From Dillenia suffruticosa (Eukaryota; Streptophyta; Magnoliopsida; Dilleniales; Dilleniaceae), in assembly GCA_033439265.1 (NCBI GenBank), contig JAVTVX010000004.1:12103701-12167700 (forward strand): a stretch of 64,000 nt of DNA. Direction: 5' to 3'. The notes under the pieces are model-generated. The model searched no databases. It saw nothing but the letters and a program-made list of their open reading frames with translations, and was not told the DNA's origin. Position numbers and translations under genes: made by a program. Shown piece by piece: positions 53,223 through 63,787 of this stretch (positions are counted from its first letter, which is position 1; the number at the start of each line of letters is the position of its first letter).

Positions 53223-53752
53223 GATTTTTCAGATTTTGCAAAATTGATAATTCTCCATTTTGTGATTTGACAGTGTTATTACCTTTTGGTTGGATTTGAA
53301 ATATTTCATTATTTGTACACTTACCCAAATTCAAACTTTCCATATTTGTTTTCCTTTTATGGACTATTTCTTTATTTGTTCACCTTCCTTATTTATCTCA
53401 TTTCTTGACTGTTTCCTTTCTAATTTAGCAATTTCTTTTTAAATTTACTACTTTTCTTATTTCTTATTTTCTCTTTCCTTCTTAGTTTTCTTGTTATCCT
53501 TTCTTCTATATAAGTCATTGAATTTCATAGGGTAATTATTTTTTGAGTTGAGTTCTCTAGTTCAATAAAGAACTTGACTAAGTGAAATTGAGTGGTAAAA
53601 GGCAAGAGAGAATTCATTAAAAATAAAAGCCAAATATATAGAGTGAAACACGAGTGGATTTGAGTGAATCATTATTTTTGAGTGAAATACATGAGGGAGT
53701 GTGGTGAGTTTCTTTCCTATTTTATTCTAATATTGTCTTGCAGATTCCAATC

Positions 53753-56368
53753 ATGACTCAAAATCAAAAAGATAACATAAGTGAGGAGGTTCAACCTCAA
53801 GTTGGGTCGAATCTCCAACTACAAGCCTTTATGGGGGAGATGAGACGGATGATGAAGAAAGAGTTAGATCTTATACATGAAAGGTTGGATAAGGTGGAAG
53901 AAGGATCGCAAAGGGGACAACCATCAATAGTGCCAATCCCCTCCAGGAGGAATAGGTTTCATCAAAGAGAAACTGAAGTTGTGGATGAGTTTGAAGGGGA
54001 TGGGTTAGAAGAGGAGTTTGATAGGTTGTCAGTGGGTAGTCATAGGAGACTTGGTCGAAATAGAGAAATTAATAATCGGGTAGACAACAATTTAGGTAGT
54101 ATCAAGATGAAAATTCCATCGTTTCAAGCTAAAAGTGATCCCGAAACATATCTTGAGTGGGAAAAGAAGATTGAGTTGGTTTTTGATTGTCACAGCTATT
54201 CTGAATTAAAGAAGGTTAAACTTGTTGTTATTGAGTTTACTGATTATGCAATTGTATGGTGGGATCAGTTGTGCATCAATAGACGACGGAATGGGGATCG
54301 ACCCATTGAAACTTGGGGTGAGATGAAGAGGGTGATGAGACGACGATTTGTGCCGAGTCATTACTATAGGGATTTATATCTCAAGTTGCAGAGTCTCCAC
54401 CAAGGTAATCGAAGCGTAGATGAGTATTACAAAGAGATGGAGATGACTATGATTCTAGCTAATGTGGAAAAAGATAGAGAGGCGACGATGGCTAGATTTT
54501 TTAATGGTTTAAATCGAGAGATTGCCAACACGATCGAGCTTCACCATTATGTAGAGTTAAAGGATTTGGTACATATGGCAATCAAGGTTGAAAGGCAGCT
54601 CAAAAGAGGTAACACACGACCAAAACCAACACCACAGATTCCGAATGCAACATCTTGGAGAATGAGCTACCCGAAGAAAAAAGAAAATTCAGCCATCTCC
54701 AGAGTTAAGCCTGAACATAAACCAGCTATCTCCACCACGACTTCTCAAAGTAAGTCAAACCCTACTTTAACTCGATCTAGTGAGATTAAATGCTTCAGGC
54801 GTCAGGGAAGAGGACATATAGCTAGCCAATGTCCAAACAAGCGAGTTATGGTGATTCGGAAAAATGGTGCAATCGAGTCTGAAGATGAAGGTGACATTGA
54901 TTGTTTGCCTCCATTGGAAGACGTCCCCATCGGAGCTGAGGAGTATGGGGCTGAATATGGTGAGATGTTAACGCTAGTAACATGTCGAGCCTTAAGCTTA
55001 CAAGCCAAAGAAGATGAAGAAGAAGTACAACGGGAGAATATCTTTCACACTCGTTGCCATGTGAAAGACAAGGTATGCATTTTGATCATTGACGGTGGTA
55101 GTTTTACTAATGTTGCGAGTAAGACTTTAGTGGAAAAGCTGAATTTAACAACCACTAAACATTCTCAACCATACAAGCTACAATGGTTGAATGATAGTGG
55201 AGAAGTGAGAGTTACAAAACAAGTTGTTGTACCATTCCGGATTGGAAAATATGAAGATGAGGTGTTATGTGATGTGGTGCCAATGCAGGCTAGGCATATT
55301 TTGTTAGGAAGGCCTTGGCAATTTGATCGACATGTGCAACATGACGGCTTCACCAACAAATATTCATTCCTGTTCAACCAACGAAAAATCACTCTAATTC
55401 CGATGACACCAAAGCAAGTCTATGAAGACCGAGTGAGGTTGCAAAAATTGAGTGAGCAACAGAAACAAAAAAATCAAAATGGGTTGAGAGAAGAGAAAAA
55501 AGAGAGAAAAGAAGAAAGAAATACCGAATTTGATGAGAAAGAGAAAAGAGAGAAAAGTTCGACCAATGAGGTAAAATCCGAGAGAAAACAACAGAATTTT
55601 TATGCCAAAACAAGTGAGGTTAAGCGAGCGATGCTCTCAAGACGGCCAATGATTGTACTTATGTACAAGGAATTCCTCTTAAACACTGACCTACTTAACC
55701 CTTCTTTGCCGAGTGTTATTGTTTCTCTTTTGCAGGAATTCGAAGATGTGTTTCCTGAAGAGTTACCCCAAGGTTTGCCACCTATCCGGGGTATTGAATA
55801 TCAAATTGATTTCATACCCAGTGCATCAATTCCAAATCGTCCAGCATATAGAAGCAATCCAGAAGAGGCGAAGGAGCTTCAAAGACAAGTCGAAGAGTTG
55901 ATGGAAAAGGGGCATGTGAGAGAAAGTATGAGTCCATGTGCAGTTCCGGTGATTTTGGTACCTAAGAAAGATGGAACATGGAGGATGTGTGTTGACTGCC
56001 GAGCCATCAACAACATAACGGTAAGATATCGACACCCTATTCCTCGTTTAGATGACATGTTAGATGAGTTGCATGGTGCTTGTGCGTTTTCTAAAATTGA
56101 TCTTAAGAGTGGATATAATCAAATACGAATGAAAGAAGGAGATGAATGGAAAACAGCTTTTAAAACTAAATATGGGTTGTATGAGTGGTTAATTATGCCC
56201 TTTGGATTAACTAATGCTCTTAGTACATTCATGCGCTTAATGAATCATGTTTTGCGTGCTTTTATTGGTAAATTCGTTGTTTATTTTGATGATATTTTGA
56301 TATATAACAAAAGTTTGCATGATCATGTCTCACATTTGCATTTGGTTTTGGATGTACTTAGAAAATAA
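53753..56368 (+). CDS. gag-pol: K3 gag, protease and most of RT
   Basis: ATG 53753 (MTQNQKDN); an upstream TTG is in frame but unlikely as start. Order: coiled-coil-like N-terminus (LDLIHERLDKVEE), gypsy gag domain (DPETYLEWEKKIELVF, ARFFNGLNREIANTIELHHY; about 54120-54560), a zinc knuckle near 54791-54832 whose second Cys is Arg (CFRRQGRGHIASQC), protease with DGG at 55091-55099, a charged spacer (about 55440-55620), and RT from PPIRGIEYQIDF through WRMCVDCRAIN, FSKIDLKSGYNQIRM and YFDD at 56282-56293. It ends in a stop at 56366-56368 while RT homology continues. The knuckle change may impair RNA binding. Confidence 0.93.
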   Translation: MTQNQKDNISEEVQPQVGSNLQLQAFMGEMRRMMKKELDLIHERLDKVEEGSQRGQPSIVPIPSRRNRFHQRETEVVDEFEGDGLEEEFDRLSVGSHRRLGRNREINNRVDNNLGSIKMKIPSFQAKSDPETYLEWEKKIELVFDCHSYSELKKVKLVVIEFTDYAIVWWDQLCINRRRNGDRPIETWGEMKRVMRRRFVPSHYYRDLYLKLQSLHQGNRSVDEYYKEMEMTMILANVEKDREATMARFFNGLNREIANTIELHHYVELKDLVHMAIKVERQLKRGNTRPKPTPQIPNATSWRMSYPKKKENSAISRVKPEHKPAISTTTSQSKSNPTLTRSSEIKCFRRQGRGHIASQCPNKRVMVIRKNGAIESEDEGDIDCLPPLEDVPIGAEEYGAEYGEMLTLVTCRALSLQAKEDEEEVQRENIFHTRCHVKDKVCILIIDGGSFTNVASKTLVEKLNLTTTKHSQPYKLQWLNDSGEVRVTKQVVVPFRIGKYEDEVLCDVVPMQARHILLGRPWQFDRHVQHDGFTNKYSFLFNQRKITLIPMTPKQVYEDRVRLQKLSEQQKQKNQNGLREEKKERKEERNTEFDEKEKREKSSTNEVKSERKQQNFYAKTSEVKRAMLSRRPMIVLMYKEFLLNTDLLNPSLPSVIVSLLQEFEDVFPEELPQGLPPIRGIEYQIDFIPSASIPNRPAYRSNPEEAKELQRQVEELMEKGHVRESMSPCAVPVILVPKKDGTWRMCVDCRAINNITVRYRHPIPRLDDMLDELHGACAFSKIDLKSGYNQIRMKEGDEWKTAFKTKYGLYEWLIMPFGLTNALSTFMRLMNHVLRAFIGKFVVYFDDILIYNKSLHDHVSHLHLVLDVLRK

Positions 56369-58296
56369 AATTTATATGCTAACCTAAAAAAGTGTACCTT
56401 CTGCATCGACAAGCTTGTTTTTCTGGGTTTTGTTGTGAGTGCTAAAGGCATCGAGGTGGATGAAGAGAAGATCAAAGCCATCCAAGAATGGCCAACCCCC
56501 TCCAATATAGGTAATGTTAGAAGTTTTCATGGTCTTGCTAGTTTTTACAGGAGGTTCGTGAAACATTTTAGCACTATCGCTGCACCGCTTACACAAGTCA
56601 TTAAGAAAAACGTTGCATTTTAATGGAGTGAAGAGCAAGAGAAGGCGTTTCAACTTATTAAACATAAGCTTACTCATGCACCTTTACTTGCTTTACCGAA
56701 CTTTTCTAAAACATTTGAAATTGAATGTGATGCTTCTGGTGTAGGTATAGGCGCTGTTCTTATGCAGGAAGAAAAACCACTTGCATACTTTAGCGAGAAG
56801 TTAAGTGGGGCTGCACTTAACTATCTTACCTATGACAAAGAATTGTACGCCTTGGTTCGAGCTTTGGAGACATGGCAATACTATTTGTGGCCGAAAGAAT
56901 TTGTGATTCGTACGGATCATGAATCCTTGAAACATTTGAAAAGTCAACATAAGCTGAATAAGAGACATGCTTGATGGATGGAATTCATTGAAACTTTTCC
57001 TTATGTCATTCGATATAAACAAGGTAAGGAGAATGTAGTTGCGGATGCGCTTTCACGCAGGTATGCCTTAATCTCTACTCTTGATGCTAAATTTCTTGGT
57101 TTTGAGCATATTAAAGAACTTTATCATGATGACCATGATTTTGGAGAAATTTATAGTGCATGTGAAAAATCTGCAGAGGGTAAATTCTATAGGCATGAGA
57201 ACTTTTTGTTTAGAGAAAATAAGTTGTGCATGCCAAATTGTTCATTGAGAGAGTTGTTAGTTCGAGAATCTCATAGCGGAGGGTTAATGGGACATTTTGG
57301 AGTTGCCAAAACCTTGGAAATTTTACAAGAGCACTTTTATTGGCCACACTTGAAGCGAGACATTGAGAGATTTTGTGGTAGATGTATTACCTGTAGGCAA
57401 GCTAAATCTAAGGTTCAACTTAATGGTCTTTACACACCCCTACCTATTCCTAGTTCACATTGGATTGATATTTCAATGGATTTTGTTTTGGGTTTACCTA
57501 AGAATAAATATGGACGATATTCAATCTTTGTAGTTGTAGATCGATTTTCTAAGATGGCTCATTTTATTCCTTGTCATAAATCTGACAATACTTCTCATAT
57601 TGCAGAATTATTCTTTAGGGAAATTGTGAGGTTACATGAGATGCCTAGAACAATCGTTTCAGATCGGGATACTAAGTTCCTGAGTTACTTTTGGAAGACA
57701 TTATGGGGAAAGTTAGGAACGAAACTTTTATTTTCAACAACTTGTCATCCTCAAACTGATGGTCAAACAGAAGTAGTCAACAGAACTTTATCCACTTTGT
57801 CGAGAGCTGTCATTGGTAAAAATATTAAAACTTGGGAAGAATGTTAGCCACATGTTGAGTTTGCATATAATCGTGCTGTTCACTCTACTACTAAATTCTC
57901 ACCGTTTGAAATGTTTATGGTTTTAATCCTTTAACTCCTTTGGATTTCTTACCTTTACCTATTTCTGAGCAAGTGAATTTAGATGGTAAGAAAAAAACAG
58001 AATTTGTGAAGCAACTTCACGAGAAAGTACGATTCAATATCGAGAGAAGGACCGAACAATACATCAAGCAAGCTAACAAGGGACGTCACAAGTTGATTTT
58101 TGAACCCGGTGATTAGGTTTGGTTACACATGCAGAAGGAAAGATTTCCGGCACAGAGACGTTTCAAGTTGTTGCCCCAAGGAGATGGTCCTTTTCAAGTG
58201 CTAGAACGGATCAACGACAATGCTTACAGACTTGATTTACCAGGTGAGTATCATGTTAGTGCTACTTTCAATATTACTGACTTGATTACTGACTGA
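56369..58296 (+). pseudogene. pol: K3 RT end, RNase H and integrase, several stops
   Basis: Same polyprotein, broken by stops at 56366, 56621, 56972, 57845 and 58114. Visible: RT thumb (FLGFVVSAKGIEVDEEKI), RNase H ([41 protein letters not shown]), integrase HHCC ([20 protein letters not shown]...[11 protein letters not shown], about 57294-57405), DDE core ([29 protein letters not shown]; about 57475-57790) and a GPY/F-like C-terminal region (PQGDGPFQVLERINDNAYRLDLPGEY). A near-duplication ATTACTGACTTGATTACTGA at about 58273-58292 adds 11 bp and shifts the frame just before the tail that continues into the LTR. Confidence 0.92.
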
Positions 58297-58340
58297 GTCC
58301 TTTTGATGTAGGTGACGATTTGAGGACAAATCCTTCTCAA

Positions 58341-58350
58341 GAGGAGGGGA
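58341..58350 (+). other. K3 polypurine tract
   Basis: GAGGAGGGGA, one base before the 3' LTR. It is part of the coding frame for EEGND in the tail of pol. Confidence 0.85.
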
Positions 58351-58351
58351 A

Positions 58352-59118
58352 TGATGAGATCATCAAGATTGCAAGGAATTCACGAGATCCAACTCAAGTC
58401 CCAATTGGGCCGGTGACAAGGGCCCGAGTTAAAAGATTCAAAAAAGCACTGAATAACTTAATTTAGGGGGCTTTACAACAAGAAATTGGAGCCCAAATGA
58501 ATAAAGAACCAAAAAGGGCCTTAATTATGCTTATACAAGGCCAGTTGGAAGAATAAAAGACCCAAAACTACCTAAGATCAAGGGAGGACGAAAATGAAGA
58601 AAAATAGCAGCAAGACTTGGTCAAAGTAGTTTGAATTATTTAGTTTCCTAATTTTTTTATAACTTATGTTTACTTTCCTAATTTTTTATTGTTTAGGGAG
58701 TTACTAAATTTTTAGTTGCCAATTATATTTTACTTTTAGGCTATAAATAGGCCATTATACATTGTGTAAAAGATAACACTTTTGGAGAGAATTAATAAAA
58801 TTGTGAGAATTCTTCACACAGGTCTTGTTCTTTTGAGAACTTGAACTTATTCAAGATATGAGTCTTGTTTAGTTCTTTGACTTATCAATCTAGATTTCGA
58901 ATCATCTAGATTGTGGCGTCATTCAGTCCATCTTTATACCAAGGTTCTTGACCTAGTGAGAAACGGGTCTAAGGTCATATACCTTAGGTTTTTCCTCCTT
59001 TAGGGCAAGGGTTGAGGTCTTTAATTCCACCGGTTCAAATAATTCGTTGGAACGATTTTTTGGCTAAATTAACTTGTTCGTGGGTTCTAGGGTTTTTATA
59101 CCCAACAGGTTCACATCA
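58352..59118 (+). repeat. K3 3' LTR
   Basis: 767 bp, TGATGAGATC to GGTTCACATCA, with CTATAAATAG near 58741. The encoded pol tail (PTQVPIGPVTRARVKRFK) is followed here by a TAG where the 5' LTR has CAG (58466). ATGTA follows at 59119-59123. Confidence 0.94.
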
Positions 59119-59537
59119 ATGTATAATGGCCTATTTATAGCCTAAAGGTAAAAAACATAATTGGCAACTAAAAATTTAGTAACTCTTTAAACAATAAAAA
59201 ATTAGGAAACTAAACATAAGTTACAAAAAAATAAAAATTAGGAAACTAAATAAATCAAACTATTTTGACCAAGTCTTGCTGCTATTTTTCTTCATTTTGG
59301 TCCTCCCTTGGTTTTGGGTAGTTTTGGGTCTTTTATTCTTCAAACTGGGCTTGTATAAGCATAATTAAGGCCCCTTTTGGTTCTATATTTATTTGGGCTC
59401 CAATTTTTTGTTGTAAAGCCCCATGAATTAAGTTATTCAGTATTTCTTTGAATCTTTTAACTCGAACTTTTGTTACTGGCCCAACTGGAACTTGAGTTGA
59501 ATCTTGTAAATTTCTTGCAGTCTTGATGATCACATCA
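59119..59537 (-). repeat. K2 5' LTR, right part
   Basis: Resumes with the duplicated ATGTA, then 414 bp to GATCACATCA at 59537. The minus-strand ORF at 59533-59333 is the LTR-encoded peptide (GPVTKVRVKRFKE), not an independent gene. CCGGC at 59538-59542 is the right target duplication of K2. Confidence 0.93.
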
Positions 59538-59542
59538 CCGGC

Positions 59543-61084
59543 CCTACAAAATCAATGTGAATATGTAGCACTCATTTCTCAGGATGAACCTAAAAATGTT
59601 GAGGAAGTACTAGGAGATGAAAATTGGATAATGGTTATGCAAGATGAATTAAATTAATTTGAAAGAAACAAAATATAGAATCTTGTACCTAGACGATTGG
59701 ATCAATCTGTAATTGAGACTAAATGGGTCTTCATAAATAAACTTGATGAATTTGGAATAATCACAAGGAACAAGGCAAGATTAGTAGGCAAATGATATAG
59801 CCAAGATGAGGGAATTGATTACGATGAAGCATACACTCCAGCGACTATATTAGAAATTTTTAGAATACTTCTAGCTTTCTCCTCTTATATAAACTTCAAG
59901 TTATATTAAATGGATGTTAAAAATGTCTTTCTGAATGGTTATTTAAATGAGACTGTAAATGTAGAACAACCATCTGGTTTTGAAGATCTGAAATTTCCAG
60001 AACATGTCTTCAAACTAACAAAAACCTTGTATGGTTTGAAACAAACTCCTAGAACTTGATATGAGAGTCTTAGCAATTTTCTAATTGAAAATAACTTTGA
60101 AAAAGGAAAGATTGATATAACTCTCTTTATCAAAAGAAAACAAGAAACTTTCTGATAATCCAAATTTATATAAATGATATAATTTTTGGAGGAACTAGTG
60201 TAAAAATAAGTGAAGAGTTTGTTGAAAGAATGCAAAGAGAGTTTGAAATAAATATGATAGGAGAATTAAACTATTTTCTAGGACTCAAATTAAACAATCA
60301 GAAAAAGAAATATTTATTTATCAATCAAAATATACCAGTGATCTAATTAAAAGATTTGGATTCAATGATTGTAAACGAAATGCCACTCCTATGAGCATAA
60401 GTATAAAATTAGATAAAAATGAAAATGGTAAGTTAGTATGCCAAAAATTATATAGAAACATGATTGGATCACTATTGTATCTTATTGTTTCGAGACCAGA
60501 CAAACAATTCACTGTATGTCTTTGTGTGAGATTCCAATTAGATTCAAATGAATCTCATTTGGTAGCGGTTAAAAAAATCTTTAAATATCTAAAAGGCACC
60601 ACATATCTAGGCTTTTGGCATGACAGAAATTCAAACTTTTAGTTGCAGGGTTCTCTAATACAGACGATGTACTGCACAGATTCTCTAGATTAAACATCAA
60701 ATAAAAGATTATGGCATAGACTTTGACTATGTTTCAATTAAATGTGACAACATGAGTGTCATAAATCTAACTAAGAATCCAGTGCATCACTCTCGAACTA
60801 AATATATTGAAGTGAGACATCAATTCATCAGATACCATGTACTGAAAAATAAAATCATTCTTGAGTATAGAAAGACTAAAAAATACATTGCTGATATCCT
60901 CACCAAACCATTGGATAAGAACAGATTTTGTGAACTAAGAAGAGAGTTAGGAATGATTGAAATAGAGAAATATGATAGAAATGTGAAAAACAGAGTATAT
61001 TTAAAATTTTGGAAACGAACTCTAGGTCGACCTTTTTCTCAAAGGTGTCGACAAATTAAAAATACAGTCTTGTCAACCTACTAG
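59543..61084 (+). pseudogene. S2 RT and RNase H
   Basis: Sirevirus pol after K2: QNQCEYVALISQ, ENWIMVMQDELN, RT ([33 protein letters not shown]) with the active-site box changed to YIND near 60169, then FLGLK, LLYLIVSRPD, and RNase H (NLTKNPVHHSRTKYIEVRHQF near 60761; YIADILTKPLDK near 60881). Stops and frameshifts are frequent; those in LN-FERN and I-NL fall on the same codons as in S1. The frame stays open to 61084. Confidence 0.9.
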
Positions 61085-61310
61085 TAATTGTATCAAAAAT
61101 TTTGTTGACCTACTACTAAAAATAAAAATAGACATGGTCTTGTCGACATGTACGTAAATTTGTCAACACACTTAGCTATCCAAGTTAGGTCGATGTCCTT
61201 AAAAATATGTGGACCCAATTTCCCATGACTATCTTAAAACAAGTTGATATGTATGAAAAGGTGTCAACCTATGATATGTATAATGGAATATGAACGATTA
61301 ACACATCGAC
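61020..61310. repeat. S2 spacer with GTCGAC motifs
   Basis: Between RNase H and the third ORF: GGTCGACCTTT, GTGTCGACAAA, TTGTCAACCTAC, TTGTTGACCTAC, TTGTCGACATG, GGTCGATGTCC and GTGTCAACCTATG. It has the same motif class as 24035-24990, and corresponds in position to the S1 spacer at 44700-45330. Confidence 0.7.
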
Positions 61311-61455
61311 TCATCTCACTATTCTTTCCCAAATGTCAAATTTCTCCCTTTCTCTCTGAAATCCTAGGTAAATCTCTCTACGAAACTCTAATCCCAAAAT
61401 GGGTCTCAAGCAGAAATTGCTTGTTTCCATGTAATCCACATCCTCCAAACCTCCT

Positions 61456-62659
61456 TTGAAACCTGCAACCAAGCCCTCCTCATTAAAACCCTCTTTTGCA
61501 AAGCCTACTTCATCAAAACCCCTTATGCTGCCTCCGCAACTAGAGCCAATCCCACAATTCAATACTCATGAATTCAAATCAATCGAACAAAATGAGTTGT
61601 ATGAGAAAGTGCTCTTAAGAAGAAAAGTCAATCAAGGGAGGTTGATCGATTGAGTTTTTCTGAAAACGGCAAACTTGAAGTACGAAAAACACTTGAATGA
61701 GGTATGCCCCAATTGGTTAATGATTCTGAATAAATTCATTCATGAGAAGATGATTAAACTATTTTATAACAATATTGAAGTAATTTCTGATGGAGATGAC
61801 AATGAATCTCGGATCATTCTAGATGAACACTCTATTTCATGAGCGTTTAGGATATATGTGAATGGGAAAGTGATTGAGGTTATTCTTAAGATAATTTGTA
61901 GAGAAAATGGTTTTACATGGGTACAACATGATAAATGTGAGCCATATATGAAATCTACTTGGAGAATGCTAGAATTATATTCAATGATGAAAATTTGACT
62001 GCTGTAAACACTAGTACTATAGAATTAGTCTTCCATGAATGTATCTTGCCTTTAATTGTGGTACATGTACTGAAACCTAGAGGAGGAAACCATACAACCA
62101 TCTCTAAAAAAGATTTTTGGTTGATGGCTTGCATCATGAGTGGAAAGAATCCCGGATTGCACTTGACAGTTCCTTCATGATTGCTGCACATAGGTCAGAA
62201 AACTCCCTTCTATCATATGCTAGTGTGATCTTTGAAATCCTATTTTATAATTGAGTGGAGTTGGATAAGGATATGGTGATTGAATCGAATGAGAAGAATG
62301 AAATCAATGCTTCTTCTATACTTCGAGCTAGATGGATGTGTAACAGTGAAGGAGAATGTGTTAGAAAAGAAGGAGGAACAAACAAGAGGCAATTATAAGA
62401 GATAAGAGAAGAACATGAGAAGGCAACAAAAACCGATCAAAGAGAAGGAAGAAGAGAAGATAAATGGCAACCATCCAGTTTACAGCCTATCACTCTTGAG
62501 ATGATTTGAGAAAAGTTGGAAAATTTTGAGAAAAGACAACTTCTACAAGATCAAATGGACTACGTACTGATTATGGAATTTCAAGACATCAAGAAAAGAC
62601 TAGAATTTCTTGAAAAAGACAAACCATCTCATGCTCTCAAACCCTCTCATTCATGCTGA
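61456..62659 (+). pseudogene. S2 third ORF (env-like / plant transposon-protein domain)
   Basis: Counterpart of the S1 third ORF. A Pro/Ser/Lys-rich start (KPATKPSSLKPSFAKPTSSKP), then GRLID-VFLK with a stop at 61651-61653, KLFYNNIEV, FRIYVNGKVIEV, and, after frame changes, HVLKPRGGNHTTISKKDFWLMACIMSG (about 62063-62143). A leucine-rich coiled-coil-like C-terminus (LEFLEKDKPSH) ends at TGA 62657-62659. Same domain order and same tail type as S1, well diverged in sequence. Role unknown; homology to env-like or PF20167 proteins is from memory. Confidence 0.55.
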
Positions 62660-63332
62660 TGTTAGTTTAAGTTTCACTCATCTAATGGTTTATGTCTTGG
62701 CACGTTTTGTTGTTTACATGTCTTTTTCTTCCTTTTTGAACTTTGTATTGTATTGCTAAATTTCAATAGTACTTTGCCTACGTATATACTTGCTTGCTAA
62801 AATTTCAAGACCATTAATCAATGCATCTAAATTTATGCAATTCTAAAAATGAATGGTAAATACTATTTGAATGTTGATGTAATTGGTTGCTGAAAATGTA
62901 TGTATGTAACGTACTATTAGAAGTTAGTGTTTGTTGCTGTAATTGGTGTTGTATTTATTTGAGGGGGAGCTCTTTACTAGTATGCCTTTGTGTTTTAGGG
63001 TATGGTGGTCTATGACTTCTAGCTTTTGACTTTTTTTTACTGATAACAAAAAGGGGGAGAAAGATTGATGATCTATTGTCTGAGTATGGTATGTGAATGT
63101 AGTTTGTAGAGCTTGCTTGATCTGAGTGTGGTCTATGATGTTGTACTATATGATGCTGAAGAAGCTGCAAAGTGTGTATGCAGCATAGTTTGGTGTAAAT
63201 ATGGCAGTGATTCTGTAGTATAGAAATGTGATTTGCTAGGTATAGTGTTGCTGTAGTGTAATGCTAAGTGATGTGCTATTGTAGTGGTATTTAGGATAGA
63301 AAGAATGTGATGCTAGATGAAGTGCTGAGTAA
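62660..63332. other. S2 region after the third ORF
   Basis: Noncoding, with polypurine tracts GAGGGGGAG at 62961-62969 and AACAAAAAGGGGGAGAAA near 63046-63062. 63070-63160 holds loosely repeated TCTGAGTATGGTATGTGAATG-like units. C2 interrupts at 63333; no LTR is reached within the window. Confidence 0.7.
63047..63062 (+). other. S2 polypurine tract
   Basis: ACAAAAAGGGGGAGAAA-type tract preceded by ACTGATA, matching the S1 tract at 47052. Confidence 0.75.
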
Positions 63333-63787
63333 TGTTGAGATTTCAAGCTATCAAGCAACTAGGATTGAATGAAACTTTAAAGAACTTTATTTGAAGAAAG
63401 AGTGCACAATGAGAGCATTATTTTTTCATAGGTAGAACATCCCATACAAGCTCCTATTTATATAGATTATTACTTGTGAAAGAGAGGCAAAAAGACCCCA
63501 AAGACTCAAGGAGCCGTTGGGGGACATTGGGGACAGATTTCTGTCCCCAAATTCACTGTATAACAGCCATAAAAATACCTGTTATACAGTGCAATGGCTA
63601 GTTCAAAAGAACTAGCCGTTTTGCCCTTTTTAGAGCCCATTTTGGGCTTCTTTTAGGGGCTTAACAATGCCCTTTTGAGGATTAAAAAACCCATAAGAAA
63701 CGGGCCAAATACATCTCATGGATGGGCTTAAACTTGGCTTGAAATGGGGCCTATGCTATCCACACTTAGTTCTCTTTTATTTCAACA
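63333..63787 (-). repeat. C2 3' LTR
   Basis: On the plus strand TGTTGAGATTTC to TTTCAACA. The minus-strand TATA box of C1 (TATAAATAG) reads TATAAATAG near 63454-63462 here. The 12-bp AACGGCTAGTTC hairpin is mostly kept (first arm AATGGCTAGTTC). Confidence 0.92.

Larger units (their letters stand above)
52201..59118 (+). mobile_element. K3: gypsy chromovirus-like element with gag-pol
   Basis: 6918 bp: 5' LTR 52201-52933, primer site 52936-52948, leader to 53752, gag-protease-RT 53753-56368, decayed RNase H and integrase 56369-58296, polypurine tract 58341-58350, 3' LTR 58352-59118. ATGTA at 52196-52200 and 59119-59123. RT precedes integrase, which identifies Ty3/gypsy. No chromodomain is visible; an integrase tail reading into the 3' LTR with GPVTRARVKRFK is what I know from CRM-clade chromoviruses. 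It sits in the LTR of its own non-autonomous relative, in the opposite orientation. Confidence 0.93.
50583..59537 (-). mobile_element. K2: antisense non-autonomous gypsy derivative (5' LTR split by K3)
   Basis: 3' LTR 50583-51357, interior 51358-51840, 5' LTR 51841-52200 plus 59124-59537. Target duplication CCGGC just before 50583 and at 59538-59542; S2 codons (RTRPALQN) rejoin in frame. Without K3 it is about 2.0 kb. The primer site (antisense GCTCTGATACCAAC) at about 51827-51840 is intact, unlike in K1. No protein domain remains apart from the short RNase H and integrase-tail remnants. Confidence 0.92.

Noticed and set aside
53050-53343. 97-aa minus-strand Phe-rich frame
   Set aside because: Produced by the A-run array in the K3 leader; no conserved protein pattern.
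53702-53752. Intron-like GTGAGT...CTAAT...TTGCAG before K3 gag
   Set aside because: The interval is far shorter than a plausible plant intron and no upstream exon is evident.
61311-61562. Gly-rich minus-strand frame (83 aa)
   Set aside because: Mirror of the Pro/Lys-rich start of the S2 third ORF.
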